A stretch of DNA of 64,000 nucleotides from SXOA01 sp046593355 (GTDB lineage Bacteria; Planctomycetota; Planctomycetia; Pirellulales; Pirellulaceae), in the NCBI GenBank assembly GCA_046593355.1, contig JBKJNY010000082.1, forward strand, positions 62,001 through 126,000, given 5' to 3'. Position 1 is the first letter of the stretch; each line of letters starts with the position of its first letter. A program made the translations under genes and the position numbers. Shown here in pieces: positions 60,601-64,000 of this stretch. The notes beneath the pieces are model-generated. The model saw only the letters and a program-made list of their open reading frames with translations. It was not told where the DNA came from and ran no database searches.

Positions 60601-61538
60601 TCAATCAAATTGACCGCCAGGTGGCCCAAGGCTGTCTGAGTGAATTCATGCTCCTCGCCCAGGATTTCTTTGCACAGTTCATACCCCTTGCGAATCTGTT
60701 TCTCCCCCTCCTCGATTTGCCCGGCTCTCGTTCGGCTCACTCCGCCAATGTCCGCGGCGGCGGCTTCGAGCAATCGCAACCGCTGAACAAAGGGGGGAAG
60801 TTTTGGCTCCGGCGATACGGACAGGCCAAGCTGGCAAATTTCCACCTGACCCAGGCTTTGCCCCACGGTGATCGTCTTCAGGCTGGCATAGGCGTTGTCC
60901 GTTTGACCGTATAGAACCGGCTTGCCAACAAGGAATACCGCGATCACGCCAAAGCGATACTCGATTTCCAGCTCCGTAACGTGGCTTGGTCGTTCCACGA
61001 TCAGCGTGCGGGAGAGTTTAACTCGTTGATCCCAGGGGTCCGCATTCGGTTGCCAGGAAAGTGCGGCTTCTACTGTCACCGATAGCTCGATCTGTTGATT
61101 CCCTAGCCTCTGCTGGCGAACGGTCACGCTCGCTGGCTCGCCCGCCGCGATGTTATCCCAGCCAAAGGATGTCACGGGCGCAGGGGTAAACACCACCTGC
61201 ATTTCCTGTGGTTCGTCAGCGCGCAGCCCCGCTGGCGGAATGAATTTGAGCAGCAACTTCACGCGTGGTCCGCACCGAAGTGAGCGCGTGATGCTGGCCG
61301 CTGGCTGAAGTGTGAGCTTGCCCGCCGACCACTGGACGTCTCCCTTGATTTGATAGTCCTTCCGCGAATCGCTCGCAAACAAATCATCGATGAAAGTGCT
61401 TAGGACCGCCTTCGGATTCGTCGCTCCCTCTCTCTTGTTTGCGTTTCCTGAAAGCGGCTCATCCGCAACGATTACTACCGGTAACAACGAGCACCAAACA
61501 AGCATGCAGGCGATGATGGAGATGCCAAAGCGGTTCAT
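57699..61538 (-). CDS. TPR-CHAT protease-like protein with internal PDZ domain
   Basis: A 1279-residue exported or membrane-tethered protein. A signal-like N-terminus precedes a beta-rich part and then TPR repeats of the kinesin light chain type (repeated YNNLA.NL...GKY.EA.PL.QKAL.L.REL.GE.HP, about residues 275-625). The CHAT caspase-like domain starts near residue 770 (LLFWIDLTDN) and continues to the C-terminus; the catalytic dyad is H1082 (VHFATHGEG) and C1140 (LVTLSACETAVG). A PDZ domain (LLITQVVPGGAADQARLKGGDVLLKYGDTEL, about residues 915-990) is inserted between LLALADPVF and the next CHAT segment (MLFALRGGDWNDIPGTRIEASRI). The upstream kinase gene ends 58 bases before its start. Confidence 0.9.
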   Translation of the reverse strand: MNRFGISIIACMLVWCSLLPVVIVADEPLSGNANKREGATNPKAVLSTFIDDLFASDSRKDYQIKGDVQWSAGKLTLQPAASITRSLRCGPRVKLLLKFIPPAGLRADEPQEMQVVFTPAPVTSFGWDNIAAGEPASVTVRQQRLGNQQIELSVTVEAALSWQPNADPWDQRVKLSRTLIVERPSHVTELEIEYRFGVIAVFLVGKPVLYGQTDNAYASLKTITVGQSLGQVEICQLGLSVSPEPKLPPFVQRLRLLEAAAADIGGVSRTRAGQIEEGEKQIRKGYELCKEILGEEHEFTQTALGHLAVNLIEQGKYAEAHPLLYSAIELHLGLLGEMHGQTLETYNNLAVNLQDQGKHTHAQPLFQKNLDLIRELHGEQHLHVAYSYNNLAANLQQQGKYAEAQPLSQKALDLSRELFGERHPTTARSYNSLAANLAFQGKYAEALPLIQKAHELYRELLGEQHLETAISYNNLASNLFELGKYDEAQPLFQKAHDLFGERHPNRALCISGLASTLAAQKKYADAQPLYQQALDLCRELLGEQHPSTALCYSNLAANLFAQAKYADSQPLFDKALDLNREVFGELHPNTANTYCGLAANLFVQKKSDEALATLKRGIHSYEASRLVGASGLDRATLKLANPRHLIAAFRAKSDPEVAWSAAEMTLARGLFDQQAAQQTSSLAPAELADQAGWRSELASLQAQIRFVVTKSNRTDSETKQLAALIGQRRQVEEHLAALAVRVSQREVSSPAAIRAALSSDAALLFWIDLTDNVGAGRIHEHWGCVVRSSGEPQWERLPGTGPENQWTQADSELPGKLHVALAGNLSATEIAALAHQLRAQRLAPLEKHLAGVRTLYVIPVNEMAGIPVEALTTDYTISYVPSGTFLARLKDRAKPTGTALLALADPVFILPGEKPTGPTVLPPGGLLITQVVPGGAADQARLKGGDVLLKYGDTELTDVDKLKEAIGSNATAKTIPVTVWREDADKPFVRDLAPGKLGVVLDNDPAPVAIANRRKTDAMLFALRGGDWNDIPGTRIEASRIGKLFGANATVLADSAASEQKLEAMRRAGDLKKYRYVHFATHGEGNDVRAFESALILAQDALPKDPLPRAGEPFVNGQLSAGEVLEFWKLDAELVTLSACETAVGSRGGGDGPLGFAQAFLTAGSRSVCLSLWKVDDSATTLLMERFYQNLLGKRPGLEKPMGKAAALAEAKNWLRNLSSDEALNLAAEMTKGVVRGKGQVALPVVAIPKPDDPATAKTFKPFDHPKYWAAFILIGDPD

Positions 61539-61593
61539 GGTTGGTCTCTTTTCAGGACAATTCAGTTTTTCAAGATGCGAGCCTATCCTTAAA

Positions 61594-61629
61594 CCCTCAC
61601 CCCGGCCCTCTCCCAGGGGGAGTGGGGGA
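61594..61629. repeat. CCCTCACCCCGGCCCTCTCCC palindrome, copy 3 (gene tail)
   Basis: It supplies the last seven or so codons and the TGA of the kinase gene (PTPPGRGPG-stop). Its bases follow the pattern of the copies at 28391 and 43372. Confidence 0.85.
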
Positions 61630-63420
61630 TTCCTGTTTCCTCACCCCAAAGCCGACTCCCCGGATGGCGTCCTCGCCCTGGGACTGCTTGAGCCAGTCCA
61701 TCACGTCGGTCACTGTCTTTTTCTCCAAGGCGGCAACACCTTTCCCCCGCGTGCCGCGGTCGCGGTTGCCGGGCGTCACCGTTTCGAGCCAGTCGCCGTC
61801 GTCGAGGAACACAATGTCTCCCGGCACATCCACGCCGCGCCACGGCACGCTCTTCTGCCGCGCTCGCCAATCACGAAAGGCGGGCAGAGGCTGCTCCGAA
61901 GCGATCACGGCGAAGAGCCAGAGTCCGGCTCCTTCGTTGAGGCCGTAGTCCACGCCGCGGCTGACGGACGGATAGCGGGGGTGGTCGGTGAGAGGCGGGA
62001 TGTCCGTTTCCTGCTCGGGGAAACAGACCTCCATTGCTCCGTCAGGGCGGAAGGCGATCAGATACGCATAGGCGGGCTTGGACAGTTTCGCTTCGATGGT
62101 GACGTGGTCCCGCAACCGGGCCGAGAAGGAGTCCTTGCCGAGGATTCCGCGGGGATCAACGCTTTGGTCGTTCTGGTTGGCCAAATGGTACACGTCGAGC
62201 GACAGGACGCGCAGCGGCTCGGGCGCGGGCGTGGCGGGGATGCCCGCGTGCATAGGCTCCCCCGAGCCTGTAGTTGGCCCAGTAGCCTCCGATCGCGGAG
62301 GCACAAACTTCCACGCGACCGCGGCAACCACCAGTAGCCCGACAACAGCCAAACTCGCAATCAGTGGACCCATTGCACGCGGCTTTGCTTCCGGCGGCTT
62401 AGGGGAAGCTATCGTGGCGCTGGAAGCGATCAACCAGGCCCGCAAATCGTCGGCCATGTCCTTGGCGGTGGCGTATCTCTTCGCGGCCTTCTTGGACATC
62501 GCTTTCAGGCAAATCGACTCCAGCTCTTTCGGCAGGCGGTCGTTCATTTGCCGCGGGGGCTTGGGGTCGCGATGGATAATCTCGTCGGCCAACTTCTGCG
62601 ACGTGTCCCCGCCGAACGGCAACCGGCCCGTGAGCATCTGGTAAAGGATGACTCCCAGCGACCAGATGTCGGAGCGGCCATCCAGCCGGTGGACTTCGCC
62701 ACGGACTTGCTCGGGGGACATGTAGGGAACCGTTCCCGCGAGTTCGCCGGCCCGGAGGCGCTGGACGTTTTCATGCACGGCCAGCCCGAAGTCGGCGACG
62801 TGCGGGTTCCCCTGAGAATCGAGCAGGATATTCGCCGGCTTCAGGTCGCGATGGACAAAGCCTTGCCGGTGGGCTTCCGCCACCGCCTCCGCAATGGCGG
62901 CCATGAGCTGTGCGGCCCGCTCGGGGCTGGGGGGATGCGATTGGAGAGAATGGGCGAGCGACTCGCCCTCAATATACGCGAGCGCGACAAACGGCAGGCC
63001 AGCATCGGTCCGGCCAACATCAAACACCGAGACAATCCCCGGATGCCGCAACTTTGCGACCGTGCGGGCTTCGTCCAGAAAGCTGCTTAAATCGCCCTCG
63101 CCGTGGAATCGGTCGCGGCGTGGAACCTTGATGGCGACCAGACGGTCGAGTTCCTCGTCGCGGGCCAGGTAGACCGTTCCAAACGCCCCCTGGCCGAGAA
63201 TCCTCTGGACCAGATATCGTCCGAACCTTTCGCCGGGTTGGGATTGCGTGTCTAAAGCAGAACCGTCCGAATGGCCGATGGATTTCGTAGATACGGTTTC
63301 GTACGGGTCGACGAGCGACTTCAAGGAGGCCGTTTCAATATCTCCCGGCACGGCGCCTGCGATTGTGGGCGGCGCGGACCCCGCCGCGGATGGATCCTTG
63401 GGTTTGCTTTCAAAAGACAT
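61597..63420 (-). CDS. Ser/Thr protein kinase with DUF4384-like C-terminal domain
   Basis: A 607-residue membrane kinase. Hanks-type kinase domain about residues 68-335: GQGAFGTVYLA, K98 in VAIKVP, FVHRDLKPANILL with D192, DFG at 210-212, GTVPYMSPEQVRG. One membrane helix near residues 350-372 (LIASLAVVGLLVVAAVAWKFV). The outer part (LRDHVTIEAKLSKPAYAYLIAFRPDGAMEVCFPEQE) matches DUF4384, a domain often coupled to signalling and CHAT or caspase-like proteins. The start at 63420 was chosen because the longer frame has no family match. In operon with the CHAT gene. Confidence 0.9.
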   Translation of the reverse strand: MSFESKPKDPSAAGSAPPTIAGAVPGDIETASLKSLVDPYETVSTKSIGHSDGSALDTQSQPGERFGRYLVQRILGQGAFGTVYLARDEELDRLVAIKVPRRDRFHGEGDLSSFLDEARTVAKLRHPGIVSVFDVGRTDAGLPFVALAYIEGESLAHSLQSHPPSPERAAQLMAAIAEAVAEAHRQGFVHRDLKPANILLDSQGNPHVADFGLAVHENVQRLRAGELAGTVPYMSPEQVRGEVHRLDGRSDIWSLGVILYQMLTGRLPFGGDTSQKLADEIIHRDPKPPRQMNDRLPKELESICLKAMSKKAAKRYATAKDMADDLRAWLIASSATIASPKPPEAKPRAMGPLIASLAVVGLLVVAAVAWKFVPPRSEATGPTTGSGEPMHAGIPATPAPEPLRVLSLDVYHLANQNDQSVDPRGILGKDSFSARLRDHVTIEAKLSKPAYAYLIAFRPDGAMEVCFPEQETDIPPLTDHPRYPSVSRGVDYGLNEGAGLWLFAVIASEQPLPAFRDWRARQKSVPWRGVDVPGDIVFLDDGDWLETVTPGNRDRGTRGKGVAALEKKTVTDVMDWLKQSQGEDAIRGVGFGVRKQESPTPPGRGPG

Positions 63421-63707
63421 GGGACCGCACCTGTGTTTTCTTGCTGAGAAAGCGAAAACGTAGAAGACAACCCACCCTTTAGAATGGATTCTAGGGCGCG
63501 GATTTCCAAATTGCAAGAAAGTCAAACAGACGCGAGTGCGGAAAACTTTGGAAATCGACGGCCCGCGAAAGCTACCCCAAATCCAGTCCTGTTCCTCGCC
63601 GGCTGTAGAGGAAGGAAACTGGGGGGTGATACTAATACAGGTGTCGTGAACATCAGGCGTTTCTATCGCGTAATGCTTCACACTTCCCATGCCTCCGGGG
63701 GTTTCCA
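63421..63707. promoter_or_regulatory. Divergent control region between kinase and propeller gene
   Basis: A 287-base gap between a minus-strand and a plus-strand start, so both promoters should lie here. I could not fix -10/-35 elements and see no gene. Confidence 0.4.
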
Positions 63708-64000
63708 TGTTGCCTCCATGCGCCATTCAGCGTACCGCGATTTCCCTCCTGCTTGTATCCACCGCAATCGGAGCGGAGCCGGCCGCCAGAAGTGAAGCGA
63801 TGGAGAACTGGGGCCAATGGCGCGGGCCGCTGGCGACGGGGGAAGCGCCCAGCGGCAATCCGCCGCTGACCTGGGACGAGGCGGACGGGACGAACATCCG
63901 CTGGAAGACCGAAATCCTTGGTCGCGGTCACTCCACTCCTGTCGTATGGGGGGAACGGATCTTTCTCACCGCCGCAATTCCGTTTGGCGAAGCACTGCCG
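63708..64000 (+). CDS. Secreted PQQ-binding/BamB-like beta-propeller protein (partial)
   Basis: The first 97 codons of a gene cut by the window edge. A signal peptide (MLPPCAIQRTAISLLLVSTAIGAEP) is followed by ENWGQWRGPLATGEAPSGNPPLTWDE and NIRWKTEILGRGHSTPVVWGERIFLTAA, the start of a WRGP-type PQQ-like (BamB-like) propeller protein common in planctomycetes. Divergent from the kinase-CHAT operon. Confidence 0.85.

Overview
The window is bacterial DNA of high GC content and carries the gene repertoire of a planctomycete (class Planctomycetia; I cannot place the genus). The evidence is the set of families largely confined to or hugely expanded in that phylum: a DUF1549/DUF1553 cytochrome-type protein and a DUF1501 protein side by side, a DUF1080 protein, a PQQ-type sugar dehydrogenase fused to CxxCH modules, DUF1571 and DUF3500 proteins, an orphan DUF1559 C-terminus, an LEPR-XLL sorting motif, an NPYEAP N-terminus, a planctomycete ECF sigma factor followed by a zinc-finger Ser/Thr kinase, and two large Ser/Thr kinases. 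No rRNA or tRNA gene was recognised.

Layout. 0-9 kb: a protein of unknown function, a TlpA-like lipoprotein, an overlapping creatininase-MFS-GlpD operon (+), and a hemA/ccsA-type pair (-). 9-16 kb: Nramp-like transporter, Uma2, AIM24 family, esterase, PhyH dioxygenase and a DUF155/RMD1-like protein. 16-21 kb: ribosomal proteins L35-L20 (-), ECF sigma, a kinase fused to a DJ-1/PfpI domain, and DUF1080. 21-35 kb: secreted catabolic or surface proteins (ceramidase-like, FG-GAP, Tat-exported, sugar dehydrogenase, DUF1549/1553, DUF1501) and a truncated flavoprotein. 35-39 kb is an accessory island: a HEPN two-gene cassette between two copies of the DUF1501 3' end, a REP-associated transposase (RAYT) inside an array of its palindromic repeats, a VapBC-like toxin-antitoxin pair, a second RAYT remnant and a MITE-like element. 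39-43 kb: sigma-70, hydrolases and DUF1571. 43.4-45.5 kb: two integron gene cassettes with clear attC sites and no integrase. 45.5-50 kb: CsgG-like lipoprotein, a matrixin protease whose domain order looks circularly permuted, a TIGR04283-like glycosyltransferase and a Gfo/Idh/MocA dehydrogenase. 50-52.4 kb: a type II restriction-modification pair. 52.4-57.6 kb: PhnP-like hydrolase, TetR plus ABC1 kinase, and DUF3500. 57.7-63.4 kb: an operon of a Ser/Thr kinase with a DUF4384-like tail and a TPR-CHAT protease with a PDZ domain inserted in the CHAT fold. The window ends inside a secreted PQQ/BamB-like propeller gene.

Two themes stand out. First, the intergenic DNA is full of several families of short palindromic repeats, and many of them run into genes: they supply stop codons (AAAGTAG ends, GRGPG-stop ends) or whole C-terminal tails. 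Second, several proteins have unusual architectures (kinase-DJ-1, CHAT with internal PDZ, matrixin with its zinc helix moved to the N-terminus). There is also a pair of distant two-hairpin elements whose arms differ by compensatory changes, which suggests a conserved folded element.
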